DNA of 64,000 nucleotides, from assembly GCA_026261815.1 (NCBI GenBank), contig JAMPIT010000269.1, positions 1,676,501-1,740,500 on the forward strand, written 5' to 3'. Shown piece by piece: positions 27,401-38,300 of this stretch. The DNA comes from Monarcha castaneiventris obscurior (Eukaryota; Chordata; Aves; Passeriformes; Monarchidae). A program made the position numbers and the translations under genes. A model generated the notes under the pieces. The model saw only the letters and a program-made list of their open reading frames with translations, was not told where the DNA came from and searched no databases. Position 1 is the stretch's first letter. Every line of letters starts with the position of its first letter.

Positions 27401-30400
27401 TTCAAGCCGACCTGGCAGTCTAAAGCACTTTCCTTATGAGGGCCTTCTCCCCATCTTCCATCATCAGGTTCGAATCAACTATCTCTGCAGCTTCCCTCAG
27501 GCTGTGCTAGCATATCATCTCATTTCCCTATTTCCCATACATCCCTTCATCCTTGCTCCCTCCTGTGCTGGCAGCTTTATGGTTTTGGGCAGTTTACCTT
27601 TCCTCTCCTGCTCCTCCTCCTCTGTGACCTCTTCTCCAGCCAAAGGCCAGGGACCCCCACACTGGAGAGCACGTGGCTGCATCAAGCACCAGCAGAGACA
27701 CAGGTGCGAGATGAAGGAAGGAACCACCATGGCAGCCCAAATGGCTGCAGCTTCTCTTAGTTTGTAATGAATTATTCTTCAGAAGGCCATTGGTTGGGTT
27801 TTAATCCTTTTAGTGCACACTGTTGATTTTTTTGTGTGCTGGCAGTTTCTTAATTAAATTGCCATGCAACGTGCAGTCACATGATTATACCAATTTTATT
27901 ATCTGTATTGGCCCTGCTTGTAATCTCATCAAAAGAGAGAAAGTTATTTTGCCTGGCCCAGTTCTCCAAACCTTGAGCAGAAACCCAGTTACATCATCCT
28001 CCAGCCCCTTTCCTGAGCACACTGTGCCCAGGAGTTGTGCCAAGCTGGATGGCTCCGGCTCCCCGCACGGGACCCCCGGCACTGCCGTGCCTGGCTCTGT
28101 GCTTGCTTCCTCCTGGAAACTTCCTCCACTTTCCCATGCCCACAGAGGGTCAGCAGTGACAGTGCACAGCACATGGCAAGTGCCCTTCAAGCACCCACTG
28201 GACCTGCTGACCTAAACGGCATCATTCTGGAATTTGTAATTGCTGCCTAACAACCTTCCAGATTTCTACTGGAATGGAACCAATCTATTCCTTCCTCTAT
28301 GATATAACAACATCCTCTGCATTTTTTAAATAGACAAGAGAAGTATTTTCAGCAAATGCCTTCCCTTTTCTGCCTCTACTACCCACACAGCAAACACTGT
28401 CAAGATCCCTGTGGTTCGCTGCAGAGCTGAACTCCCGGCTGTTATTCCAGACACTGCTGGATGCCAATGTCCTTTTTCTCCCTTTGTAATTTTTGAAAAG
28501 CCTCATTTATAATTTATGGTCATCTCTATCAACTTCCCCTTTTTCCTCCATGAGTTAATTTTTTAAAAAGTGTCTACTCATGCTTTTGCCTTCCTGGGCA
28601 CACAGATATGTGTCAGCAATTCCCGAGTGCTCAGCTGAATTCTCACCCCCATTGAACCGGCTGCTACAAAGCGAAGAGGAGGCACGTTATTGGTTTGGAC
28701 ATTGATTTGTTTACACATCAAGGCAACTACTGAGGATCTATACAGCCAAGCAACCACTAGGCTCCACTTCCTTACATCTGTGATCATTCCACCTGGCTTG
28801 CCAGGCTGGCTCCATGTGGAGGTCCTGAGCATGAATTTTCTATCTCAGGAATCATCATTTCAGCTGTGATCTTTAGCTTTACTGCTTCCTGTATTGGTTT
28901 TGACTGTAGTCAAAGTATCTCTTGTCCAACACACTGCTGGTGCCCTGTGGAGAGGAAGTAACCCTCCCTAGAGGCTGTTTCCAGAGCAGCACGGCAGGAG
29001 CGGCTGGATTCAGCGCCTGGCTCGCGTGGTGCTGCTGCCCACAGACCTGCCCCCCACACCCGGGGCCACCACAGGCACCTGCTCCTCCCCAAACCCACTG
29101 GCAGTCCCTTCTAACATCACTCCCTCACGTTCCTTCTGCAGGTGGATCTTACATCTACACTAATGCAACCATGCATTTACTTCTCCATTGGTATTAAGGG
29201 ATTTTCCAGGCAATGTCCCTCCCTGAGCAACCTGATTGAGCTGAAGGTGTCCCCGCTCTTGGCGGGGGTTGGACTAGACCCTTAAAGGTCCCTTCCAACC
29301 CAACCCATTCTACGATTCTGTAAACATGCCAAGGGAAAGGGGATGCAGGGACAGAGCGAGCAGGCTGGGAACTTCTGAAATGTGCTCCACACAGCAAGCT
29401 AAATTCTTGCTGCTCACCTGCAGCTGCAGCTCAGGTCCCTCCTCTCGGACCATGCTGCTATTGGGTACTGATGTTCGAGGTGTGGGTGGACTTCACTGCT
29501 GGTACAGCCACACCATCCCGGTGCCAGGCAGGCAGCAGAAGAGTTAACACAAATACAATGTCTGCTGTGCATGTGAGCTGCCCAGCACCAGCTCCACAGC
29601 ATGGCAGCACCAGCAGCGATGCTGCTGTTCCCATTCCATCTTCACTGTCTGAAACAAATCCCTGCTAGAGCGCGTCAGTGCCAGTCACTCCTGAGAGCCC
29701 GTCAGCCCCGAGCGCACGGGGGCGGGTCTGTCACAACACACGATGAGATCTAAAGACTCTGCTTTCAAACACCAAGAACCCCAATCCAAACACGGGTTGC
29801 AAGTTTAAAATATTAAAGACAAGCAAGAGTGAATACGTGGAACGAAGAGGTGCCCTCCTGTGCAGCAGGGTCAGGAAGGGAATGCTGCAGAAAGGCAAGA
29901 GCTGCAGGAACTCGTCTCTGGGGGACACTGGTCAGGGTGAGCCAGTGCAACCTTTCTTTGCTTTCATTCCATGTAGCTTTTATGTGGCATCCCTTATGCC
30001 TCTCCATTACTGCTAACCCTGGGGTCCCATTTTCCCAGTGTGTTTTACTGCTGCTCTGGAAAGACCTTTTAACTCCAGCTATTTTTAGATAGCAATAGGC
30101 CTCTGTGCAGAGGTACCTGGGAAGGGAGCTGCGCACAGGGCTTCATCTGCTCTGTTGTTGCTGCTGTTTAGCAATAGATTTTGACACTGGGAGTGCATTA
30201 AAAATAATGTTCAGCCATTAATGTTGACAACAGAGCAGTAACATAGAGCCTTGTAAAGTCCCATCCCATCTCCACTGGTTCCCACAGCCCACCGTGATGC
30301 AGCAGCTGCTGCTGCCCTGTGTGCAGGAAGGCAGCACGAGCCTTGTGCCCTAAAACCCTGGCACCCACCTATCTCCCTCATCTGCAATGGGTGGCCACAT

Positions 30401-33400
30401 TTACCTCAACATATTTTAACTGGGGCTGTTACCACGACACAAACTGCCCAGGAATATCTGCAGCAGGCTTGCATGTGCACACAAAAAGAACAGAGTAGCA
30501 CCTTTATCATCTCTGCAACACAAATATGCTCTCTTTAGCTTTTTCTCCTCAAGCCAAGGTTTTTCTATCGAACAGCAGCACAATCTGTAGGGTAACAGTA
30601 ATGTTTGAGCAGCCACCAAAAACCACGAACACCACAGCAGAGCAGATTCCAGCAGCGGTGGGGAAGGACATGGGAACAATGGGTGGGATCCCCTCCTCCT
30701 TCATCCTCTGAAGGATTTACATGTTACTGCCACCAAAGCAAGACACAACACGGCAGGTGAGCAGCAACAGTGGCAGAACATACAAGAGAGATCGTGGCCA
30801 GCAAACATCACTTTCCCTTCCATGACCATTGACATCAGAAGAACCTGACACACAACAGCCCTGTGCAGCCTTTATTTTCAGCTAAAGCACATCCTTTCCA
30901 CTCCTCCATCCTGGAAATGCCTGCAGCATCTCACACAGGGAGCCGGGAGTAGAAACATAACATTCCAGCTCCTTGCTTTCTAGCACAGCATTTATTTTGT
31001 TAAATAGAGTATGTTCTCTTGCAGCGCATTAATATTTCAGACACAGGATTGCCTTTCTGAGCACACACATCTTGATCCTTAAGGCACTAATGTGCCAATA
31101 GTAAACAATGTTTATTATTCCTTCAGACAAGCCATTGCTTCATGCCATTTCCAGCCAAGGACAGCCCAACTGGAAGCAGATTAACCCCAGCACCACTCCA
31201 GCCCGTGCAGACAAGGAGTATTGATGAGGCTGTCGATATCGCTTGCCTGCTTCACTCCGGAGACAGAGTGAGAAATTCCAAAGCGCACTCAGCTCCGGAG
31301 AGGAGCCAAAGGGCATGGCACTTGATTTGCTCTCCCCAGTTTCTTCTGCATTTGAATTTTAATACACTTTGCCTCTGCCCTCCCCTGCTGCTCCACCACA
31401 AGCAGTCAAGCAGCATTTCCTCATCCCATAACGTGAGCCGACACTTGCACGGCCCCCTCCTGGGCTGCTCTTCCTCCAGACCTGGCATCTTCCTTTATTT
31501 TAAATGGAAAAGCAAAGCACTATCTGAACACCTGAAGCAATAAAGATTATGGAGAAAATGGAGAAAAGCATTACAGCAGCTCGAGGAGCAAATGTGGTGA
31601 TGAATGTGCAGCTCAGGGTGAAATCTGAGAATAACTTTGTATATGAGGTAATTTTCCTGCAGGATTTTCAAGGGGAAACATGAAAATAAATGATAACATC
31701 TTCCTAATGGCTGTGAATACTTCTACACAGAGATGAGACTCAGAGCTAACTAAGAAACCTTAGCTCTCTTTGTTTTAGCTTTTTAATTTACAGAGCAGTT
31801 CACCAAAGCGATTAATACAACATCTCTCAAAGACAGAGCTGGAAGGAAGTGTTCAATCATAGGTGATCCAGAGAGAATCCAGCAGCAAAGAGGCTTCCGG
31901 CTCCAGAGGAAGGAAAGATGCAGAGATACAGAAAAGAAAAAACTAATTTCTGGGGCACAGACTTCCAGTGGCACTGCAGCAAGCGTGAGGTGTGAAATAC
32001 CCTCCCCGCACTGGCCATCGCCTGGGTCTGGCCACCACCCCCCTGGCACCCAGCCACCACCTGCAGCACACGGATTCTCCACCCAAACAGCCACCCTGCT
32101 CCCTTTTGCTCCTTCCAGGAAAGGGGGGTAGCCAGGGTACCTCAGGGATACTCGGCATGCCACAGCAGCACCGTGAGTGTCACCCAGGGATTGTCTCAGG
32201 CATCTGTACTTCACTGCTTTATTCCAGAAGCAGAAATGGGAAAAGAGTTTTCTGATATGTCAAGGGACAAATTAAGATATTAATTTGCTTTAAGAATTAA
32301 AATATGCAAATGTACACTCTTTTGGGCATCAACACCAACCAGTAAGATTTGTCTCGTCTCCTACTTGCAGCTGCACAAAAGCTGCCCAGCACCAACCCCT
32401 TGAGACGCTCAGCACCGCAGTGTGCATTGAGCTTGTTAAGGCATTTCCTCATTCGGGAACATCATTGGAAGTCAATATCCCAAGGCAGCTACTGGGCTCA
32501 GCTCTGTCCTGGGGTGAACCCTGGAGAGGAGGGCAGGACCTGGCAGTTTCACCAGGATGGGAAGGAGAGCCAGGGTGCATCAGACACATCAGACAAAGCC
32601 AGAAACACAGTTGCAAAAAGCACATGTAATAAAGGCAGTATTTGCTGTATGTCAAATTGGAAGCAAAAATATGCTGCAAACACTCTGATCCTTTTGTCAT
32701 TTTTCCACTACACTTGCCCTTGGAAATAATATCGCTTAATACTGCGTGACTGACATAAAATCATTTTTTATTCCTGGCAAAGTAGCACAGAAGAAAAGTT
32801 ATTGGTTGGTGATTTGGAGATGAGACAGTGATTGGAACTGACTATTCCTGTTTGGCAAGATAAAAACGTCCCCCTTTCATAGGCTGTTTCCCTCTATTTT
32901 CTTACAGAGAAATGTCTTATTTTGCATGCACAGAGAGCCAAGATTCCAGTCCCTGGCACAAGGGCTGTAGAGCTCACTTGACTGCGCTAGTGAGGCAGTG
33001 GATCAATTCCCTTTCTCTCCAGGCTCGCTCAGGAAGGATAAGGGCACTGCTGACCAAAACAAACCCAGACAGAGCCCTGGCACCCAGCATCCCCGGCTGC
33101 ACCATCACTGAGGGCCCTCAGCGCCCGTGGGTAGCTGGGGTGGCCATCCCCAGGGCCCCTGAAAATGGATTTGGAGAAAATTTAGTTTTCTGAAGTTGAT
33201 AATTCCTTTATGAAAAGAATCAGTTTTACACTTTTTAAAAGTAAGAAGATAAAAAAAAGACAGGTGTGAAAATTGTGACCAGCTACTTTGATAATTAGAA
33301 AGAAACAGTGAATTTTACACTTCTACTATTAACTAATGGCCTGCAGCAAGGGCTGGCAGCCTCAGGCAGGATGAAGCCCCCAACTCCACCTCGCCAAAAA

Positions 33401-35339
33401 AACTCAGGGCAGGTTTTCAGCCTCTCACCATGCCTGTGGGCTCTTGGGACCAGGGTGCCAGAAGGTTACCAGGAGAATGAGCATCATGCTCGGGAGTGGT
33501 GACCAGAACAGATGCCCAAAAGGGACACTGCTCCCTGTCGAGAGCAGCGAAGTGTGGCACAGCCACGGGGCAGGGGCACTCCCAGCCTCTGGGCCACCAG
33601 AGGGGGTCCTAACTAGTCTTTACAGCTCACTCACTCCATGCCTCTGCTCTGTGTTATGCAACCCACCAGCAAGGTTTGGGAATGACATTATTGTGCTGAA
33701 CGTCTACAGTGTCTGCTGGGATTTCACAGCGGATGACAAACGAGCACAACACCTCGCACTAAAATATACGACAGAAAACAGTGTTGTTTTCCACATTTCA
33801 AAAACATCTGCTATGAATTAATGATTCAGCTCATACCTACAATGACAGGCGCAGAGGAGACAAGATTGGCTGAGCATCCTGTGGCTCACCAGGCACTGCT
33901 CCTCTTTCTGCAGCAATGCTCCTGCCTCCTGTAGACAAAATTTGGCATCTGTGGTGCCCAGTATCAAGATCTGGAAGGTGTCCCTAAAACTGCAGCCTTC
34001 AGCTTCACAGAGTTGCCAGGGATCTCTGCTGCACACAGAGGGCAGCCAGAGGAGCAGCTACAGAAGTGCTCCTGAGAAATTCACCAAAACAGACATGTAA
34101 AGTGCCCTACAAGCAAACGTGCATTATTGTTCCCATTGTTAATTAATGCATCACAGGATCCTCAGATCATGTACATTAAGCTTCCCGTACATTCCCCACT
34201 GGCCACGCACGTCTCCCTCGTGTATCAATTGCAAAACACTTGAGTCAAGCAAACACTTGGGCTAAGTTCATCTTCCAGGTCCCTGTGCACAAACTCTGCA
34301 TCTGTTGGAACTTTGCAGACACTGGTAGTCTCCGTGCAGCCAAAAACAGAAGCAAAACACACCTCCCGTGAGTGCAGAAGTCCCTCATCCCCCGGCTCGT
34401 CACACAGAATCACAGAACCATTTAGGCTGGACCATCCAAGACCATCAAATCAAACCAAATTATTTCATATTATCTCCATATTATATATGATGACTATACA
34501 GAGTTAATACAGTTTATTCTCTATACACACGCTATGTAATATAGATAATGCATCACTTCTGGAGTCCTCCAGGACAGGCTGGACCATCTCATGTGCCCCC
34601 AGGGGAGGACAGTCCCTTGTGTACAGCCACCACACAGTGACCCTGCGCCTCTTCTGCATTTGAACCTGAAAATCTCCGTGCTCCCATCAGGTGAACACCA
34701 AGAGCCCCTCAGCGTGGCAGGATCTACACCCAGGCAGTGGGTTTCCTTTCCTGAAGGATTTTACAGCATCATACCCCTCCATAATTTCCTCCTTGTTTAA
34801 TAGGAATGTACTTAAGTTTGTTTTGAAGATATGCAGTGCTGTTAATTGCTGTTCTAACATGTCTCCAATAACCCATCCTTTCTAATTATTCATTGCTTGC
34901 TACCTCTTAAGTGCTTAAATACATTCACAAATTCTAATCTATTCTCTTGCACAATCAGTGATTCCTACTCAGCAAACCACAGTGCAGCACATTTAATACA
35001 ACCTGAGCTTGTTTTGCTGCACTCTTAATTGCTCTCCTTGCTAACTGTGTTTCTTTCAGTCCTGATCAAATTGCAGGCTGACTTGGCAAAAACAGAAGAA
35101 AAAGCCAGACACGCAGCAGACACCGCTGCAGTGACATCACTGACAGAGTAAGATGCCACCAGTAAAAACAGTTCTTCGAATCCTGAGTCTTCAGAGCAGA
35201 ACTGCAATGGTGGAGGGACAGACCAAGAACATCCTACCTCATAATGGGCCACGCGCTGGGATTCAGAGATCAGCTGAGCACTGCACACCTTGCAGTAACT
35301 TTCAGTGAACAATTCCTGGTCGATGTCAGAGGATTTCAT
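3456..35339 (-). CDS. ZMAT4: ZMAT4, zinc finger matrin-type protein 4, complete coding sequence in six exons
   Basis: Join on the minus strand: 35339-35238, 24354-24265, 19982-19826, 14482-14255, 8829-8733, 3471-3456. Every intron is GT-AG, the phases agree (0,0,1,1,2), and the spliced frame is 690 nt, giving 229 residues and a TAG stop. Four fingers of the form C-x2-C-x12-H-x5-H are visible: C16/C19/H32/H38, C77/C80/H93/H99, C147/C150/H163/H169 and C200/C203/H216/H222. They are joined by basic or low-complexity linkers. There is no signal peptide or membrane segment. The length, the N-terminus MKSSDIDQ and the finger sequences match ZMAT4 as I remember it. The family (ZMAT3, ZNF346/JAZ) is nuclear and its fingers bind double-stranded RNA. 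For ZMAT4 itself the biochemical role is poorly known; the human locus has been linked to refractive error. Differences from the remembered human protein are concentrated in the linkers at residues 65-71 and 108-123. The gene identity is very secure. The UTRs are inferred. Confidence 0.97.
4213..4254. repeat. 20-bp tandem duplication, about two copies
   Basis: The 20-bp unit starting AAGCCACTAT occurs twice head to tail with one base difference (TGTATTAC against TATATTAC), followed by the first bases of a third copy. It looks like a recent slippage or duplication event in intronic DNA. Confidence 0.85.
6995..7008. promoter_or_regulatory. Perfect X-box palindrome, candidate RFX binding site
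   Basis: The 14-mer GTTGCCTTGGCAAC is an exact inverted repeat with 6-bp arms and a 2-bp centre. It matches the RFX-family X-box consensus GTTGCCNNGGCAAC at every fixed position. It lies in the last ZMAT4 intron, about 3.5 kb before the terminal exon. Binding and function are inferred only. Confidence 0.55.
8733..8829 (-). CDS. ZMAT4: ZMAT4 fifth coding exon, residues 193-225, finger 4
   Basis: 97 nt, phase 1 in and phase 2 out. The acceptor is TTTTCTTCACAG. It encodes the complete fourth finger (C200, C203, H216, H222) with [15 protein letters not shown]. If translation read straight on, it would meet TGA one codon after T224. However, the bases there form a near-ideal donor, CCAA followed by GTGAGT, and the family protein continues for five more residues. 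Splicing is therefore preferred over an early stop. If the donor were skipped, the protein would end in ...HQTK, 225 residues. Confidence 0.95.
8830..14254 (-). other. ZMAT4: ZMAT4 intron between the finger 3 and finger 4 exons, 5425 bp
   Basis: Donor GTGAGAG, acceptor TTCTTCACAG, phase 1. It includes an AT-rich stretch at about 11990-12200 with a T/C-rich tract. No second gene, RNA gene or clear transposon is recognised. Confidence 0.85.
14255..14482 (-). CDS. ZMAT4: ZMAT4 fourth coding exon, residues 117-192, finger 3
   Basis: 228 nt, phase 1 in and phase 1 out. The acceptor is TTTTGCAG. The exon encodes the proline-rich linker [12 protein letters not shown], then RRDSDRYC and finger 3 (C147, C150, H163, H169), with [14 protein letters not shown] leucine-rich stretch [15 protein letters not shown] follows and may form a short helix between fingers 3 and 4. 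The donor is GTGAGAGACC. It is the largest coding exon and the most family-diagnostic segment in the window. Confidence 0.97.
14483..19825 (-). other. ZMAT4: ZMAT4 intron between the finger 2 and finger 3 exons, 5343 bp
   Basis: Donor GTAGGTCC, acceptor TTTTGCAG, phase 1. It contains an X-box half site (GTTGCCATGG, 18740-18749) and a short duplicated CTGATAATTAAA element at 19450-19478. A 202-codon plus-strand frame at 18686-19294 has no family features and is treated as chance. Confidence 0.85.
19450..19478. repeat. Duplicated homeodomain-like element
   Basis: The 12-mer CTGATAATTAAA occurs twice with a short spacer. Each copy contains TAATTA, the core of many homeodomain sites. It is small, and may be chance or a paired regulatory site. 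Confidence 0.5.
19826..19982 (-). CDS. ZMAT4: ZMAT4 third coding exon, residues 65-116, finger 2
   Basis: 157 nt, phase 0 in and phase 1 out. The acceptor CCACCCAG is followed by [13 protein letters not shown]. It contains the whole of finger 2 (C77, C80, H93, H99) with the typical matrin-type sequence [10 protein letters not shown]. The exon ends in the linker after LKAT plus one base, at donor GTAGGTCC. An open frame runs on past the donor for about 40 codons. That extension is intron read-through: it lacks any family similarity and the GTAGGT donor is strong. Confidence 0.96.
19983..24264 (-). other. ZMAT4: ZMAT4 intron before the finger 2 exon, 4282 bp
   Basis: Donor GTGGGTAC, acceptor CCACCCAG, phase 0. 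It is the shortest of the five introns. Scattered short frames on both strands are unsupported. No repeats of note were recognised. Confidence 0.85.
24265..24354 (-). CDS. ZMAT4: ZMAT4 second coding exon, residues 35-64
   Basis: 90 nt, 30 codons, phase 0 at both ends. The acceptor is TTGCATTCCAG and the exon opens with SRKH, where H38 closes finger 1. It continues with [11 protein letters not shown] and a basic stretch ending RSEN. The donor reads GTGGGTACA. In the finder frames this exon is hidden because the longest minus ORF here is in a different frame; it was located from the family protein pattern. Residues 51 (V) and 59 (K) differ from the human R and R as I remember them. Confidence 0.95.
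29196..29322 (+). mobile_element. Truncated CR1 LINE 3' end
   Basis: Shows the avian CR1 3' signature: GAGCAACCTGATTGAG, AAGGTGTCCCC, GGGGGTTGGACTAGAC, AAGGTCCCTTCCAACCCAAC, then the terminal ATTCTACGATTCTG octamer-type tail. It is 5'-truncated to about 125 bp with no reverse transcriptase, so it is a dead copy. Confidence 0.92.
33594..33607 (+). promoter_or_regulatory. CTCF-like core motif
   Basis: CCACCAGAGGGGGT matches the CTCF core CCASYAGRKGGCRS at all but one fixed position (G for C). It sits inside the largest coding-region intron. A single motif match is weak evidence of occupancy. Confidence 0.3.
34401..34460 (-). mobile_element. Short CR1-like 3' fragment, minus orientation
   Basis: CACAGAATCACAGAACCATT followed by TAGGCTGGACCATCCAAGAC resembles the reverse complement of a CR1 3' end and its ATTCTGTG-type tail. 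Similarity fades after about 60 bp, so it is a very short or old copy. Confidence 0.7.
35238..35339 (-). CDS. ZMAT4: ZMAT4 first coding exon, residues 1-34
   Basis: 102 nt, beginning exactly with the ATG. The preceding bases on the minus strand are a long pyrimidine tract ending in AACAG, so the splice acceptor appears to abut the start codon. The exon encodes [11 protein letters not shown] and the start of finger 1 (C16, C19, H32). It ends after GAG in phase 0 at the donor GTAGGAT. The finger is completed by H38 in the next exon. The start is chosen because it matches the known family N-terminus and because no in-frame exon sequence can extend through the acceptor. Confidence 0.96.
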
Positions 35340-38300
35340 CTGTTCATGGCAGAGAGAAGAGACAAGAAGCAGAATCAGTTACAGAAAGCAGGCAGATGTG
35401 TCTGACAAGGCTCCTATAGAGCCAAGGGCAAGGCAACACTTGAGCCAAGCAGCTCTTGTCACCATGAGGGAATGAAACCAATACTATACAGGTGCAAACG
35501 TGACACACAGACAGTCCCCACCACATCCCCAATATCTCCCATTCAGAGTCCCCAGGTTAATGCACCAACAGCCCATGTCAAGTGTTCATTCCTCGCCCTG
35601 GGCAGCTCCTGGGCGCTGCTGGGGACCAGAGCATGGCCCCTTCTCTGCTGCAGTGGGAGCAGTCGGACACAAGAGGCCAGGTGCACCCAAGCAACACCCA
35701 TCCTCTGAACGCCCTCAGCCACGGACACAGCACAGGTTCCATGGCATGGCTGTCCTGCCGTGACATCCATCTGAGAGCTACCTGGGAACGGCTGCTCTTC
35801 ATTACCTTTCCTATCTAGAAACATCATGCACAGAACCAGCTGTAGCAGAGATCACTCACAGCTCAAAACATGCTTTTATGTTATACAATATAAAAGAGCT
35901 TACAAAGACTTTTATAGAGAAGACAAAGAGCATCACAACCTGGAGGAAGGTGGTTTTAAGCTGGAAGAGCACTCTTCCGTATTTCTCAGTTTAGACGTGG
36001 AAGAAAATTGTTTGGATTTACTGGACTGTGCTGTTCTCCAGCAGCTGTTTAAATATTTATGTGTGCCCCAGAACTTTCTACGAGGACACTTGCACCTTTA
36101 AAACCAGCTTGCTGAGTGCCCTGATTCACAGGAACACGTTGCTCCTCTGTTCATAGCCTCCTCCTTGTGCCAGTGCAGGTATACAGCTCTGAACTCACAA
36201 TCAAGGGGTGTATCAGGAAGGTTGAGGCTTAAAACAGACTGAACCCAAGCAGAGCCAAAAAACAACAGAAGCAGCTACACAGAGAGAATATTTAAAACCA
36301 ACCCCTATGCAAAGTAAGAGGGAAAAGAGAGGCTGGTGCCTTCTGACTAATGCCAAGATAAAATCTATTAATTCACAATCATAGCAAACCTGAACATAAT
36401 GAAGACTGATAACATAGGTTTTATAGAGTTCATTCCACTGATTGGGAAGAAAAATAACATGGAAATGAACAGACTGAGATCTCAACAGCAGACAAATCAG
36501 GTGGAGAAAGGTCAGTCAGTGCCGGGCTGCACAGTGGAGCTGGAGGTGGTTGTGCCAAATCCCCAGTGTCCTGCCATCCCACTGTTATTGTGGTCCCTGC
36601 ATATTTTATGAAAACAAGCAGCTGAGCTGACACCAGAGACTGCCAGCCTGGAGAGACCAGTCAGTCCGAGCTTCAGGAAAAGGTTTGCTCAGGTGTTCTG
36701 GTTTACCACACAAAAGACACAGATCTCAGAGCTCCTCTGCTGCTGCACTTGCTCTTTGTTTGATTCTGCAAAGACATTTGCTTGTTTTCTTTTGCTATCT
36801 GCCTAGTTTTAATCTTCATTTACTCTGTCCAGTGAGATGTTGCATTGAGAAACTTTCAAAGACACCAAAAGACCCTTTTAGGAATACAAGAAGTGTTGCA
36901 AAACAGTGGGAGGAAGAAATCTCACTTAACTCCAACAGATTGACACAAAGCAAACCAAAGAATCTCATTAAACTTCAATCCAGCAACCAAGCCAGAGACA
37001 GGTAACATCACCTTCATTTGCATGCAGCCTGCAATGCTAGTACAAACCCTCATTGCAAAAATCAGCGTAAATCAAAAGCTTCTCAGTATTAGTTCAGCAT
37101 TCTGTGCTCTGGTAACAGAGCCTAAGTCTATTTTCCTCAAATGGAATCTGTCCCCCTTTATAGCAGCAGGGGCTGAACAGGCTTATCCAGGAACTGGATC
37201 TCAGGCATTTCCTCTAAGCGGTAAGTTTTGATACAGGTGTGGGATGTGTTCCCCTTGATATCACAGGTTCAGCACCAGGAGAACGTGATGGGATGATGTG
37301 ACTGTTGTGTACCACGACTCATGTGTAAACATTGCAGTTACTGAATAAAGTCTCTCTGGAATAGGAGACCCTCAAATAATGCACCCAGAGCACAGTTACA
37401 CATGACAGAAGCTCCCACTCTCCTGCCCTGCTCCCAAATCCGAGTGCATCTTCCCCGCTGCTCTGCCTGGCATCACTTGAGCATCTCAGTGAGGCACAGC
37501 TCCGAGCTGCCTCCATCCCACTCTCTGTGCAGGACAGCCTGGCACCCGGTCGCTCTGACCTCCCCAAGCAGCTCCTCGGATACCAGCACTGTCTCCAAAC
37601 TGCCATGCTTCCGTGGAACCACTGGCAGAAGGATGGGGCGACCCTTCTCTTGCAGGGCAGGTCAGGGACCAGCTCTCTTTGCCTGGCTTCAAGCACTGGA
37701 TGCACCAGGGAGCAGCAGCAGATCCTGGTTACCTGAAAGCTCCCTGTGCCGCCAGGAACCACAGCAAGCCCGGGATTGAGAGAGCCTGCAGGATGGCAGG
37801 GTGCCCCTGTCCAGGTGCAGAAATGTAACTGGGTGTCCTCACACCTAGGATCCTGGCAGAGGGCTTCACTGTTGCTTTTTTCAGGCATTGCTTTTTCACG
37901 GTGATGAAAAGGACAGCAAGGCAGAGCAGGAAGGAATGGGGATTAAGAAGAACAAAAGAACAAATGGAAGCAATGCCTCCTTCGTTCTTTTGCATTAATA
38001 TATTAGGCTAAACTTCTATGAGGATTCAAGCATATGTAAGCTTGGCTACTTAAAATCATTAGAAAGCTCTGGTAACAATAATTGCTCTAGGCAAGATTAA
38101 ATTTTGACAAAAAAATAATAGATTCACCTTAGCAAGGAAGATTTCCACACAAGCAATCCACTATCAGCACCCATTTATAGAAATCACCCTTGCAAAGTTG
38201 CCACTGAAACCAAGACAGAACAAGTTTAAACTCAAGCACCAGCTGGATGATGGGTTCTCTGCAGAGCTGCAAGGGCTCCCCTCTGCAGCAAGAGGCAGAC

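Larger units (their letters stand above)
24355..35237 (-). other. ZMAT4: ZMAT4 intron splitting finger 1, 10883 bp
   Basis: Donor GTAGGATG after residue 34, acceptor GCATTCCAG, phase 0. It interrupts finger 1 between its two histidines. It carries two CR1 fragments (29196-29322 plus orientation; 34401-34460 minus orientation) and a CTCF-like motif at 33594. Confidence 0.88.

Noticed and set aside
27468..27477. tRNA B-box-like GGTTCGAATC
   Set aside because: No matching A box, acceptor stem or anticodon arm in the surrounding 80 bp.
33968..33984. Short match to the CR1 phrase GGAAGGTGTCCCT
   Set aside because: Neither flank continues the CR1 consensus, so it is probably chance or too decayed to call.
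37268..37276. REST/RE1 left half site TTCAGCACC (also at 20163)
   Set aside because: The right half of the RE1 element is absent at both places; half sites are common by chance.
37319..37888. 189-codon minus-strand open frame
   Set aside because: No domain or family resemblance, no splice or promoter support, and comparable frames overlap it on the other strand.
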